DNA of 64,000 bases from Desulfuromonas sp. KJ2020 (lineage in GTDB: Bacteria; Desulfobacterota; Desulfuromonadia; Desulfuromonadales; SZUA-540). Shown in pieces: positions 35,646 to 46,384 of this stretch. The stretch covers positions 1,406,773 to 1,470,772 of the forward strand of contig NZ_JAKUKE010000001.1 of the NCBI RefSeq assembly GCF_024197615.1, read 5' to 3'. The translations under genes and the position numbers were made by a program. The notes beneath the pieces were generated by a model. It saw nothing but the letters and a program-made list of their open reading frames with translations, did no database searches and had not been told where the DNA came from. Numbering within the stretch: position 1 is the first letter of the stretch; each line of letters starts with the position of its first letter.

Positions 35646-36437
35646 CTAAAGGGAGAGGGTCAAGACCAGGCTCCCGACCAGCCAGCAGTAGATGGCGAAA
35701 TAGAAGAGTCGGCGCCGGCGGATGATGGCCATCAGAAAATGGATGGACAGCAACCCCGTAATAAATGCAATTCCTGCGCCAGCCAGGTAGAGGGGGAGGC
35801 TGCCGGCGGGCACTGCCGCGAGGTCTCGCAGGGAGAGCAGGGCGGCGCCGAATATGGCAGGCAGGGCCATGAGAAAAGAGAAGCGGGCCGCCGTTTCGCC
35901 GTCGACCCCCTTGAAGAGCAGGGTGGCGATGGTCGAGCCGGAGCGTGAAATGCCCGGAATAATGGCCAGTCCCTGTACGGCCCCGACGACCAGGGCGTCA
36001 GACAGGGTGAGGGCCTCTTCCTTGCGCCCCTGACGGCGAAAGCGTTCGGCCAGAAAGAGGAGCAGGCCCGAGACCAGTAGCATCGAGCCGACGACAATAA
36101 TGTTTTCAAAGAGTCCCTCGAAAAAGTCTTTAAAGGTCAGGCCGATGATGGCCGTCGGCACGCTGGCCGCGATCAGGAGCAGCAGCAGGCGGCGATAGAT
36201 GGCCGCCTCTTCGTCGCGGCGGAAGGGCGAAGTGGCCAGCAGGATGATTTCACGGCGGAAATAGAAGATGACGGCGACCATGGTGCCGACATGCAGCAGC
36301 ACGTCGAAGAGAACGCCCGGTTGATGAAAGTCTGTCATATAATGCTGGGCGATGGCCAGGTGCCCCGAGGAGGAGATGGGGAGAAATTCGCTGAGGCCCT
36401 GAATGAAGCCGAGGAAGATGGCCTGAAGTAGAGTCAT
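35646..36437 (-). CDS. uppP: Undecaprenyl-diphosphatase
   Basis: UppP (BacA) dephosphorylates undecaprenyl diphosphate so the lipid carrier can be reused for peptidoglycan and other glycans. The 263-residue inner-membrane protein has the two signature regions, QGLSEFLPISSSGHL near residues 13-27 and IPGISRSGST near residues 157-166, and about eight membrane segments. AAAGGGAC precedes the ATG. It lies between rnj and ftsK. All catalytic residues (Glu, His, Ser, Arg) in the two motifs are present. Confidence 0.96.
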   Translation of the reverse strand: MTLLQAIFLGFIQGLSEFLPISSSGHLAIAQHYMTDFHQPGVLFDVLLHVGTMVAVIFYFRREIILLATSPFRRDEEAAIYRRLLLLLIAASVPTAIIGLTFKDFFEGLFENIIVVGSMLLVSGLLLFLAERFRRQGRKEEALTLSDALVVGAVQGLAIIPGISRSGSTIATLLFKGVDGETAARFSFLMALPAIFGAALLSLRDLAAVPAGSLPLYLAGAGIAFITGLLSIHFLMAIIRRRRLFYFAIYCWLVGSLVLTLSL

Positions 36438-36506
36438 GAAGAAGTCCCTTTATCTGTTCACTTGAAATCTGCCGCTGTGACGGTGGGAAATGGCGATGGC
36501 CGCCTG

Positions 36507-38185
<1,679 letters not shown>

Positions 38186-38189
<4 letters not shown>

Positions 38190-38902
38190 GCCGCGGAGTC
38201 CTCGACCGGTTGTCCGAGGGCGGCGGCGATGGGCTGTCGCACCTCTTCGATCAGGCGGTCCCGGTCGGCCGTCTGCCGTCCTGCCGTAGCCACCGCGGGA
38301 AAGAAGCGGATGCGGATGTCGCCGGGTCTGAACGCCAGCCGACCTTTGCGCATGACGTCGCGACTGCCGTCGATGGCGACGGGAACGATGGGGGTCTGGG
38401 CCGACAGGGCGAGCAGAAAGCCGCCTTTTTTGAAAGGCAACAGACGACCGTCCGTAGAGCGCGTTCCTTCGGGGAAGATGACCACCGAGGTGCCGGCGGC
38501 GATACGCTGCGCTGCCACGGCCATGCTTTTGGCGGCTTGGCGCCGGTCAGAGCGATTGATGGAGATATAGCCGGTACGGGCCATGGCATAACCGAAAAGA
38601 GGGATGCGGAAGAGCTCCTCCTTGGCCATCCAGCGGAATTGCCCGGGAATGCCGGCAAACAGGGCCAGAATATCGACGTTGCTTTGATGGTTGGGCATAT
38701 AGACGACGGGTCGGGAGGCGTCGAGATGCTCCGTTCCCTCTACGATGAGCCTCGCTCCGATGAGAGCCAGACCGAAGCGGGCCCAGATCTTGGCGTAGGC
38801 GTGGAGCCAGTCCGGATTGATGAAGGAGAGGGGAACTCCGGTAAGGATGACGAAAAGGGTCCAGGGGATGAAAACGATCCAGGCGACCAGGGTGCGAAAC
38901 AT
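38186..38902 (-). CDS. plsC: 1-acyl-sn-glycerol-3-phosphate acyltransferase
   Basis: PlsC adds the second fatty acid to lysophosphatidic acid in the inner membrane. The 238-residue protein has the acyltransferase motifs NHQSNVD near residues 71-77 and FPEGTRS near residues 143-149, after a membrane segment at about residues 5-30. GGAGCTTGGCAGC precedes the ATG. It is the first gene of the plsC-rnj-uppP run and is divergent from ssb. Another acyl acceptor is possible in principle, but the sequence fits the standard family. Confidence 0.93.
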
Positions 38903-38982
38903 GCTGCCAAGCTCCTAACTTATTGAATAGGTGAGTGTACGAGAGATGGCGGCAGGGAGTCAAACCTTTTTCGGCAAAGGCC

Positions 38983-39011
38983 TTTACACCCCTGGGTATT
39001 TTGGGTAAACT
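38983..39011 (+). promoter_or_regulatory. Promoter of ssb
   Basis: TTTACA (38983-38988) and TAAACT (39006-39011) are spaced by 17 bases, a good sigma-70 pair about 33 bases upstream of the ssb ATG. Confidence 0.7.
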
Positions 39012-39043
39012 CGCCCCATTCCCCTTTTTGGAGGTCTTTTTTT

Positions 39044-39517
39044 ATGTCTGTGAACAAAGTTATTCTTGTCGGCAACCTGGGTAAAGATCCTGAGTTGCGT
39101 TACACTCCCTCCGGGGCGGCCGTGGCCAATTTTACCATCGCCACCACCGAACGCTACAAAGACCGCGACGGCCAGACGCAGGAAAAGACCGAGTGGCACA
39201 ACATCGTGGCCTGGCGTCAGCTCGCCGAGATCTGCGGTAAATATCTGCACAAAGGCAAACAGGTCTACATCGAAGGAAAGATTCAGACGCGCTCCTACGA
39301 CGATCGCGACGGCAACAAGCGTTACATCACCGAGATTGTCGCCGACCAGATGCAGATGCTCGGCCGGGCCGGCGACGACAACAACGCCAATCAGGGGCAG
39401 CAGCGCAATGCCGCGCCCCGCTCCAGTCGCCCCAGCCCTGCGGCCTCTTCCGGTCCCCCGGCCTACGAGGATTACGCCGATCCCCCCTTCAATCCGGACG
39501 ACGATATTCCGTTCTGA
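39044..39517 (+). CDS. ssb: Single-stranded DNA-binding protein
   Basis: SSB coats single-stranded DNA in replication and repair. The 157-residue protein has an OB fold at residues 1-110 beginning [20 protein letters not shown] flexible Asn/Gln/Pro-rich linker (about 112-145) and the acidic tip DDDIPF follow; the tip recruits PriA and other partners. GGAGG (39030-39034) lies ahead of the ATG after a T-run. It is followed by a HEAT-repeat gene on the same strand. The tip and fold are intact. Confidence 0.97.
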   Translation: MSVNKVILVGNLGKDPELRYTPSGAAVANFTIATTERYKDRDGQTQEKTEWHNIVAWRQLAEICGKYLHKGKQVYIEGKIQTRSYDDRDGNKRYITEIVADQMQMLGRAGDDNNANQGQQRNAAPRSSRPSPAASSGPPAYEDYADPPFNPDDDIPF

Positions 39518-39588
39518 GGGTTACGTTTTTTCAGCACGCGTCAGCCAGGCAAGAGAGAGTGGACATTCCTTGAGGCGGGAGCCCGACT

Positions 39589-40164
39589 GTGGAAGCAGGT
39601 GAGTTGAGAAAAAAGGTGTTGCTGCAGGCTCTGAGTGATCCTGAGGACGCCGTGCGCCAAGCTGCTTCACAGGCTCTGGAAAAGATCGAAGCGTCCTGGT
39701 CGCTGTCCCGCATCACCGCCCTGCTCAAAGAAGGGAGTCGGGGCCAGCAGGTCAAGGCGCTCATTGCCCTGGAGCGTATCGACAGTCTGCAGATCTTTCC
39801 CCTGCTGCTGGCTGCTCTCAAAAATCCTGATGCCGATATCCGGGCCGCCGCTGTGCAGGTGCTGGGTCACAAGGCGCACCCCAAGACCCTGGGCGCCCTG
39901 GTTAAACACCTCAAAGATCCGCATCCGGCGGTGCGGGTCCACTGCGCCGACGCCTTGGGAAACTTCACAGATGCCCGGCTGGTTCCCCTTTTGGCGGCAT
40001 GTCTGCAGGATGCCGATGATGCCCTGGCGGTCAGCGCGGCGTGCTCCCTGGGTAAAATCGGCGCTCCGCAGGCGGAAGAAGCCCTGGCGGCTGCCGCGGC
40101 CGATCCCCGTGCCGCAGTGCGGGCAGCGGCACTCCTGGCTCTGGCCGAACTGAAGACCGTGTAG
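39589..40164 (+). CDS. Small HEAT-repeat protein
   Basis: This 191-residue protein is made of about five to six HEAT-like helical repeats with the repeating pattern of a Pro/Asp turn, VR-x-x-A-x-x-A-L-G. Clear examples begin near residues 17 (DPEDAVRQAAS), 81 (NPDADIRAAAV) and 111 (DPHPAVRVHCA). HEAT proteins are scaffolds; no enzyme motif is seen. The GTG start at 39589 is chosen because GGGAG lies seven bases upstream. It follows ssb by 71 bases and is probably co-transcribed with it. A perfect terminator follows. The partner protein is unknown. Confidence 0.82.
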   Translation: MEAGELRKKVLLQALSDPEDAVRQAASQALEKIEASWSLSRITALLKEGSRGQQVKALIALERIDSLQIFPLLLAALKNPDADIRAAAVQVLGHKAHPKTLGALVKHLKDPHPAVRVHCADALGNFTDARLVPLLAACLQDADDALAVSAACSLGKIGAPQAEEALAAAAADPRAAVRAAALLALAELKTV

Positions 40165-40194
40165 CATCTAGATGGACAAGGTGGGATTCAATCC

Positions 40195-40228
40195 AAAGAG
40201 GCCGACACAGTAATGTGTCGGCCTCTTT
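40195..40228. terminator. Bidirectional intrinsic terminator
   Basis: A perfect 15-bp stem (40195-40209 with 40214-40228) has a 4-base loop, an A-tract at one end and a T-tract at the other. It lies between the convergent small HEAT gene and the HD-GYP gene. Confidence 0.92.
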
Positions 40229-40231
40229 ACT

Positions 40232-41566
40232 TCAATCAAGATAGTCGGCGATTTCGACGCCCTTGCTGAAGGGGTCCACTTCGCCGACGATTTGCAGTTC
40301 GTCGGCGGAACCCGGACAGAAGAGTCGCGGCGGGTCGAGCTTATTGCCTTCGGCGTCGAAGAGGATTTTCAGCCGGGTGGCAGAACTGGAGTCACCACCG
40401 ACGGCGGTGACCAGCCCGATTTCATTGTTTTGCAGGCGCACGAGACTGCCGACGGGGTAGGGTCCCAGGGCCTGGATGAAAAGTTCGACGAACTGGGGGT
40501 GCAGTCTGGTGCCGGCATTGTCCCGCAGCAGCTTGATCGCCTGGCGCGGCGTCACCGGCCGCTGGTAGGAGCGCAAGGTGGTGATGGCGTCGTAGGCGTC
40601 AGCGATGGACGCCATGTCCACCAGGGGTGACAGGGGTTTGCCGCGGCTGTCGGCCGGGTAGCCCTTGCGGTCGTACTGAAGATGGTGGCACAGGGCAATG
40701 TCGATAACTTCCGGAGGGATGTCCTCCATCTGCTGCAGAATGTCGGCGCCGTCGCGGGGATGTTTTTTGATCTGTTCGAATTCCCCCTCGGTCAGACGGC
40801 CAGGTTTGGTGATGATGCCGACATCCACCTTGAGCTTGCCTAAATCGTGCAGCATGCCGCCGAGGCCGATAACGCGCAGTTCTTCTTCCGAAAGGCCGCA
40901 GGCACGACCGACCGCCAGGGCGATGACCGAGACATTGACCGAATGGGTGAAGGTGTAGTTGTCGTAGTCTTTGATGAGGGAGAGCGCGAAAAGGGCGTGG
41001 GGGTCTGACAGGGTGACTTCGACCATCCCCTTGACGGCCTGCATCGCGCCTTCCGACGACGGGATTTTGCCCAGGCGCACGTCGTGGAAGATATCTTCCA
41101 TGACGCGCAGGGCCCGGTCGTAGACCTTGCGGGGCTTGCGGGCGAACTCGTCATCGTCCGTTCTTTCGACCGAGGCGGGGCGGATGTGATGAACCCCCAT
41201 CTTGAGTAGAGCCGCTTCCAGATCTTCTCCTTTGATGTCTCCTCCCCGAACGATTTCCAGTAAGGATAAAATTTCCCCTCCCGTCAGGCCGGAGATAAAT
41301 TCCAAACCTTCCACCTCCAGGGTTCGCAGCACCTGGGCCACGTCCTCTTCCGCCGGGGTAGGGTAGGCAAAGAGTTCTTCCTCAAAAAAAAGCGTATCGT
41401 CCATCAAACCGAGTTTCAGGCGGGATTTGTGGAGAAACAGTCCGGCCAGGGTGGCCATGAGATCCTGGACCTGCTTCTGGATGGTCGGGTGTGCCGGCGA
41501 GTAAAGGCGCATGCCCTGAAAAGTGCGAGAAATTTTCTGAATGACGTCTTTGTAAATCGTCTGCAT
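40232..41566 (-). CDS. HD-GYP domain protein (putative cyclic-di-GMP phosphodiesterase)
   Basis: This 444-residue cytoplasmic protein has an N-terminal domain of about 130 residues (with YSPAHP at 22-27) and a C-terminal HD-GYP domain at about residues 145-400. Metal and catalytic residues are present: His208 (FTHSVNV), His240-Asp241, His269, His294-His295 and the GYP motif at 302-304. Such enzymes split cyclic-di-GMP to pGpG or GMP. The ATG at 41566 is chosen because it begins five bases after the upstream HEAT gene stop with AAGG ahead; the longer frame overlaps that gene. Its N-terminal domain resembles that of the adjacent HEAT protein. No membrane segment is seen. Confidence 0.88.
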   Translation of the reverse strand: MQTIYKDVIQKISRTFQGMRLYSPAHPTIQKQVQDLMATLAGLFLHKSRLKLGLMDDTLFFEEELFAYPTPAEEDVAQVLRTLEVEGLEFISGLTGGEILSLLEIVRGGDIKGEDLEAALLKMGVHHIRPASVERTDDDEFARKPRKVYDRALRVMEDIFHDVRLGKIPSSEGAMQAVKGMVEVTLSDPHALFALSLIKDYDNYTFTHSVNVSVIALAVGRACGLSEEELRVIGLGGMLHDLGKLKVDVGIITKPGRLTEGEFEQIKKHPRDGADILQQMEDIPPEVIDIALCHHLQYDRKGYPADSRGKPLSPLVDMASIADAYDAITTLRSYQRPVTPRQAIKLLRDNAGTRLHPQFVELFIQALGPYPVGSLVRLQNNEIGLVTAVGGDSSSATRLKILFDAEGNKLDPPRLFCPGSADELQIVGEVDPFSKGVEIADYLD

Positions 41567-41570
41567 GCCT

Positions 41571-43154
41571 TCAGCCTTTTTTAAGTTGCTTGAGCGACAG
41601 GACTGCCGCCCGGGCGACCTGCTGGGCCGGATCTTCCGTGGCCGCCTCCAAGGCTTCAAGGACCTCCGGAACGGGAAAGCTGGCCAATGCCCCCGCCGCG
41701 GCGGCACGCAGGTCGTTATAGCGAGAGCGCTTCCAGAATTTTTTGCGGTGCAGTACTTCCAACAGATGGGGCCAGGAACCGGGGGCGGCAATTTCTCCAA
41801 GGGCGCGGATAGCCTCTTTCTTCTCATCCAGTTTTTTGACCAGAAAATCTTTTGACTGAACTACTTTCAGCAGAAAAGGGACGGCCGCCGGTTCTTTCAT
41901 GGCCCCGAGCGAAAGAAAGGCCAGGCGTCGCAGGTCCGGATCCTCGTCTTCGGCAACCTGCAGCAGAATGTCCAGGGCCTCGGGACCGCCGATGCGGGAG
42001 AGGGCACGGATCGCTTCGCGCCCAACGCGCACATCCTCGTGCTTAAGCAGCGGAATGAGGGCGGGGACAGCGGCGGGGTGGCGGATCTCACCGAGAATGA
42101 AGACGACATTGCGCTTGACATACCATCGCTCATCCTTGAGATAGGAATTCAAAATGGGGATTGCTTCCGCCCCCTGCCGGGATAAGAGTTCGGTAAGGCA
42201 GCGCCTCGCCTGGCCGCCTTTTTCGGAGCAGAGCCGGTCCATGATGCGGGTGACAACCCGGGTGCCGTAAAACAGCAGAATGGTGATGATAGCGTCCTGT
42301 TCCTGGCGGGTGGTCAGGGGCATGCAGAGCAGGTCGACGAGATAATTCAGTACGTCGTCCATTCCCAGCGCGTCCAGTGCCTGGTGAGCGGCTTGTCTGC
42401 GTGCGGCCGAAAGCCGTTCCGATTGCGCGTGGGTCAAAAGCAGGGCGAGAGCCTCGATGGCGAGGAAGCGGCCTTCGTCATTGAGAACCCGGCGAAGCTT
42501 GGTCGGAAATTCCTGCAGCAGAAGGCGGTAGCGATCATCGGAGATGTCCTGCTGCTGCAGATTACGCAGCAGTTCCTCCAGTTCCTGCAGTTCCTTCGGT
42601 TTTTCTTCGGCCTGTTTGGCGGCTTCTTCAAGCAGGGGTTCGTCCCATTGATTCGCATCGCCGGCTTTTCCCGAATCGACGGCAAAGGCCTTTTCGGCCT
42701 CCTCTTTGCGTCTGATGATGCGGTCAAGCTGTAGTTCATTGAACCAGAGAGTCGTTACCCTGGCCTGCAGGAGCAATTCCTCGATGCCGCCTTTCTGCGC
42801 GACAAGCTCGGGGCGAATCGCCAGGGCGCGAGCCACTCCCAGCAGGTCTCGGTCTGAGAAGTCCGGCATCACGAGTACTCGCTGGACGCGACGGGCGAAA
42901 AAGGCTGTGGCCAACTGAGGGAGAAACGCCGCATCCTTGCCGACCCGTGCTTCGTCAACGAGGAAGTGGTCTTTGCGTACGGAAAAGGTCAGGTTGCCCT
43001 CTGCCAGCAGAGGCCGCCAGGCCTTCAGCCCCTCCAGAACCTGGGCTCTGAGAGCGGGGTGTCCGGGAGGATAGAAACTGGCCGCTTTGATGATCCGGGC
43101 CAGGGATCGAAGGGCGTTTTCCAGAAGAATGGGTTTAGACTGGGGGATGTCCAT
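41571..43154 (-). CDS. HEAT-repeat protein paired with the HD-GYP gene
   Basis: This 527-residue protein starts with a domain of about 130 residues containing YPPGHP (28-33) and a KDHFLVDE strand, similar in layout to the N-terminus of the adjacent HD-GYP protein. A Glu/Gln-rich coiled stretch (about 150-205) follows. HEAT-like repeats fill about residues 330-527 (for example HPAAVPALIPLL, DVRVGREAIRAL, DPDLRRLAFLSL). No enzyme motif is visible, so a scaffold or regulatory role is likely. The HD-GYP start lies five bases after its stop, so the two are translated together and may form one complex. That is an inference from position and shared domain. Confidence 0.78.
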   Translation of the reverse strand: MDIPQSKPILLENALRSLARIIKAASFYPPGHPALRAQVLEGLKAWRPLLAEGNLTFSVRKDHFLVDEARVGKDAAFLPQLATAFFARRVQRVLVMPDFSDRDLLGVARALAIRPELVAQKGGIEELLLQARVTTLWFNELQLDRIIRRKEEAEKAFAVDSGKAGDANQWDEPLLEEAAKQAEEKPKELQELEELLRNLQQQDISDDRYRLLLQEFPTKLRRVLNDEGRFLAIEALALLLTHAQSERLSAARRQAAHQALDALGMDDVLNYLVDLLCMPLTTRQEQDAIITILLFYGTRVVTRIMDRLCSEKGGQARRCLTELLSRQGAEAIPILNSYLKDERWYVKRNVVFILGEIRHPAAVPALIPLLKHEDVRVGREAIRALSRIGGPEALDILLQVAEDEDPDLRRLAFLSLGAMKEPAAVPFLLKVVQSKDFLVKKLDEKKEAIRALGEIAAPGSWPHLLEVLHRKKFWKRSRYNDLRAAAAGALASFPVPEVLEALEAATEDPAQQVARAAVLSLKQLKKG

Positions 43155-43222
43155 TCAAAGGTTTTCCTTCACTTTGTTCATTTAAGGCTTCCGCGACAAT
43201 TAATCGCGGATGACCTGTTGTA

Positions 43223-43801
43223 TTAACGATCCTTGATCAGCGCCGATACCGCCTTGAACTCCGCGGTGCCCGCTTTTTGCAGCAGTTGGAAAAGTGCCAT
43301 TTCCGTGGTTGTCACTGTTGCCCCGGCCAGCCGGGCGCTGTCGAGGGCGGTGAGGAAATCCGTCTTGCGGCGGGAGCAGATGGCGTCCCGTACCAGATGC
43401 ACCTGGTAGCCCCGGCCCTGCAGATCGAGCAGGGTCTGAAAGACGCAGACGTGCGCTTCCATGCCGACCAGCAGGATCTGGCGCGCTTTTTTCCCTTCCA
43501 GTGCGTCAAGAAAACTCTCTTCGCCACAGCAGCTGAAACTGCTTTTCTGGATAATCGGACCTTCGGCGTAGGAGGCCAGTTCCGGCACGGTGCCGCCCAG
43601 CCCTTTCGGGTACTGCTCGGTGGCCAGCACGGGCAGGCCGATGATGCGGGCGGCCTCGGCGATGGCCCTGATGTTGGTGATCACCTGCTGACGAACGTGT
43701 TCATCCATGGCTGGCACCAGGCGCTCCTGCACATCGACAATGACCAGAACCGTACCGTCTTTTTTCAGCCAGAGTTTCTTGATAATGTCCATATCAGTCA
43801 T
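43223..43801 (-). CDS. Isochorismatase-family hydrolase
   Basis: This 192-residue cysteine hydrolase of the isochorismatase-like fold has the catalytic trio in order: Asp in VIVDVQ near residue 24, Lys in TEQYPKG and Cys in GMEAHVCVFQT. Many such proteins act on nicotinamide, pyrazinamide or unknown amides; the substrate here cannot be told. The start is uncertain: ATG at 43801 has GGAGAAGG directly ahead and overlaps the acyl-CoA synthetase end by eight bases, while ATG at 43792 is the alternative. Either implies translational coupling to the upstream synthetase gene. It resembles the YcaC type in length. Confidence 0.85.
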   Translation of the reverse strand: MTDMDIIKKLWLKKDGTVLVIVDVQERLVPAMDEHVRQQVITNIRAIAEAARIIGLPVLATEQYPKGLGGTVPELASYAEGPIIQKSSFSCCGEESFLDALEGKKARQILLVGMEAHVCVFQTLLDLQGRGYQVHLVRDAICSRRKTDFLTALDSARLAGATVTTTEMALFQLLQKAGTAEFKAVSALIKDR

Positions 43802-45638
43802 CCTTCTCCGCGTCCGTGAGGTTTTCGACAATACAGAAACCGGCATCGTGAATGCCTTTATCCTTGGCAATATACATGCCTTCCAGGATTTTGTTAAAGT
43901 TTTTTGCCACCACCTTCCGCTTTATCTTGAGGGTAGGGGTGATTTCGTTCTCTTCTTTGCTGAAATCCCGCGAGAGAAGGGTAAAGCGTTTGACCCGCTG
44001 AAAAGAGGCCAGATTTTCCTGTAGCCGATCGATGCGCCGGCGGATGAGGTTGAGAACCTTGGGGTGGTTGACCAGGTCGCAGGGGGTCAGAAAGTCGATA
44101 TTCTTGTAGCGGGCGTATTTCTCCAGGTTTTCGAAATTGGGCACCAGCAGGGCGGTGAGGTAGGGCTTGCGGTCCCCGTAAACCATGGCATTGGAGAGGT
44201 ATTTGTCGGTCTTGAACAAGCCTTCGATCATCTGGGGGGCGACATTTTCGCCGCCGGCTGTCACCAACAGATCCTTCTTGCGGTCGGTGATGGCGAGAAA
44301 GCCGTCCGCATCGAGCTTGCCGATGTCGCCGGTTTTGAACCAGCCGTCGCTGAAAGCTTCCCGGGTCTGCTCGGGCAAATTCCAATAGCCGGAGAAGACA
44401 TTGGGTCCACGTACCAGGATCTCGTCGTCCTCTCCCAGGCGGACCTCGACGCCGTCCAGGGGACGCCCCACGGTGCCGAGGCGCAGAGCGCCAGGATAGT
44501 TGCAGGCGATGACGGGAGAGGTCTCGGTCAGGCCGTATCCCTCATAAATAGGGATGCCGGCGGCGAGGAAGAATTCGGCCACATTTTCCGTCAGGGGCGC
44601 ACCGCCGGAAACAAAAAAGCGCAGGCGGCCGCCCAGGTGTTTCTTGATGGGAGCGAATACAATTTTGCGGGCCAGGGCGACGCCGCCGCGCAGCAGGGCG
44701 GAAGGATTTTCACCGGCCTGCTGCTGACGAACCAGCTTGCGGCCGGAATTCAGGGCGCTGAAAAACATCTGCTTCTTAAGCCAGGGGCCGGAGACCACGC
44801 GGTCCATGACCCGGGCAAACATCTTCTCATAGAGGCGGGGAACGCTGATGGCGACGGTCGGTGCCACCTCCACCAGGTTGGCCGGTACGGAATCGATCCC
44901 TTCAGCGTAGGCGATGACGGTTCCCTGGTAGAGCATGAAATAATAGCCCGCCATCCGTTCGAAGACATGAGAGAGGGGGAGAAAGGACAGGCACATGTCC
45001 TTGTCGCTGATGTCAAAACGCTTGCAGCATTCCTCGATATTGGAGAGAAAATTGTTGTGCGTCAGCAGCACACCCTTGGGCGGGCCGGTGGTGCCTGAGG
45101 TGTAGACGATGGTGGCCACCTCGTCGGGTTTTCCCTTCTCCAGTCGCTCGTCCAGTTGGCTCTCCGGCACTTTTTCCGCCTCCTGGAGAAAGGAAGCCAG
45201 CGAGGTGAAGCGGGGGTGGTCCAGTTCGTCGTCGATGAGGATGATTTTCTCGAGGTGAGGCACCTCGTCGAGTTTTTCCGCCAGCTCCTCGGCGATATAG
45301 AGAGAGTAAATAAAGAGAACGCGGCTGGAGGAATTCTGCAGGATATAGAGGACGGTGTCGATTCCTTCCGTATGGTAGACGGGGACGGAAAGGGCGCCGC
45401 ACGCCATGGCGCCCAGGTCGGCATAGACCCATTCGGGGCAGTTGGGGGCCATGATGGCCACCCTGTCTTCAGGCTGGATGCCCAAATGGATGAGGCCGCG
45501 GCCGCAGAGCCGGACCTGGCGCGCCAGGGTTTTCCACGAAATCCCTGCGTACTGTCCGTCTTCCTTGCGGCGGAGCGCTTCCTGGTCGCCGCGGCGGGCC
45601 GCTTTATCGAGCAGGATCTGGGGCAGTGTTTTGGTCAT
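43794..45638 (-). CDS. Long-chain acyl-CoA synthetase (AMP-binding)
   Basis: This 614-residue enzyme activates a fatty acid with ATP and CoA through an acyl-adenylate. It has the AMP motif IVYTSGTTGPPKG near residues 180-192, later YGLTETSPV and the TGDIGKLDADGF motif, and a C-terminal lysine domain (TLKIKRKVV). The overall layout fits the FadD15/long-chain family found in Deltaproteobacteria. No signal peptide is seen; it is probably membrane-associated. The isochorismatase gene overlaps its end. It is divergent from coaE. Substrate chain length cannot be told. Confidence 0.93.
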   Translation of the reverse strand: MTKTLPQILLDKAARRGDQEALRRKEDGQYAGISWKTLARQVRLCGRGLIHLGIQPEDRVAIMAPNCPEWVYADLGAMACGALSVPVYHTEGIDTVLYILQNSSSRVLFIYSLYIAEELAEKLDEVPHLEKIILIDDELDHPRFTSLASFLQEAEKVPESQLDERLEKGKPDEVATIVYTSGTTGPPKGVLLTHNNFLSNIEECCKRFDISDKDMCLSFLPLSHVFERMAGYYFMLYQGTVIAYAEGIDSVPANLVEVAPTVAISVPRLYEKMFARVMDRVVSGPWLKKQMFFSALNSGRKLVRQQQAGENPSALLRGGVALARKIVFAPIKKHLGGRLRFFVSGGAPLTENVAEFFLAAGIPIYEGYGLTETSPVIACNYPGALRLGTVGRPLDGVEVRLGEDDEILVRGPNVFSGYWNLPEQTREAFSDGWFKTGDIGKLDADGFLAITDRKKDLLVTAGGENVAPQMIEGLFKTDKYLSNAMVYGDRKPYLTALLVPNFENLEKYARYKNIDFLTPCDLVNHPKVLNLIRRRIDRLQENLASFQRVKRFTLLSRDFSKEENEITPTLKIKRKVVAKNFNKILEGMYIAKDKGIHDAGFCIVENLTDAEKDD

Positions 45639-45748
45639 GGGACACCTCCTGTCGCCTGGGGTGGGGGCGTTGCCTTGCAGGGAAACGATGGAATTGACAA
45701 CGTCCCGGGATTGTGAAAGTTTATATCGCCAGAACCGGAAAGGACAAG

Positions 45749-46384
45749 ATGATGGTTGTCGGAGTGACGGGCGGAATCGCCACGGGAAAAAGCGCTGTCG
45801 TCGAGCAGTTTCGCCAACTGGGGGCAGCGGTCATCAGCGCGGACGAACTGGCGCGGGAAATCGTGCGGCCGGGAGAGGAAGCCCTGGCACAACTGGTGGC
45901 GCGTTTTGGGCAGGACATTTTGCAGGCGGACGGAACCCTGGATCGCAAGGCCTTGGCAGAGATCATCTTTGCCGACCCGGCGGCCCGCCAGGATTTGAAT
46001 CAGATCACCCACCCGGCGATTGCCCGGCTGGCGGCGGCCCGTTTCGCTTCTCTGCAACGTCAGGGAGAGGCGCTGGTGATCTACGAGGCCCCGCTGCTTT
46101 TCGAGGCGGGAGCCGAAAGCCGCGTGGACCGAGTCCTCGTGGTGACGGCCCCCGCCGAGGTGCAGCGCCGCCGTCTGATGGCCAGGGACGGCCTGGATGA
46201 TCAGGCGGCACAGGCCAGGATCACCGCGCAGATGCCCTTGGCGGACAAGGTGCGCCGAGCCGATTTCGTCGTGGAGAATGCCGGCTCCATCGATGAACTG
46301 GCCACCCAGGTCAGGGAACTCTATGGTCGCCTGCTGATGCTGGCGCGGAATCTTCCTGAGACCTCGCCAGAAACTGCAGGCTGA
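45749..46384 (+). CDS. coaE: Dephospho-CoA kinase
   Basis: CoaE phosphorylates dephospho-CoA, the last step of coenzyme A synthesis. The 211-residue P-loop kinase has GGIATGKS near residues 7-14 and the lid region QRRRLMARDGLD. The frame is open from a GTG at 45713, but the family N-terminus (MVVGVTGGIATGKS) begins at the paired ATG codons 45749/45752, with AAGGAC ahead. A TTGACA at 45694-45699 may be a -35 element but no well-spaced -10 follows. The gene's end overlaps the convergent esterase gene by 74 bases. It sits opposite an acyl-CoA synthetase gene, which uses CoA. Confidence 0.95.
   Translation: MMVVGVTGGIATGKSAVVEQFRQLGAAVISADELAREIVRPGEEALAQLVARFGQDILQADGTLDRKALAEIIFADPAARQDLNQITHPAIARLAAARFASLQRQGEALVIYEAPLLFEAGAESRVDRVLVVTAPAEVQRRRLMARDGLDDQAAQARITAQMPLADKVRRADFVVENAGSIDELATQVRELYGRLLMLARNLPETSPETAG

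Noticed and set aside
45713-45748. A 12-codon N-terminal extension of CoaE from GTG 45713
   Set aside because: The family begins at MVVGVTGG and the paired ATG has a ribosome site; the extension has none.
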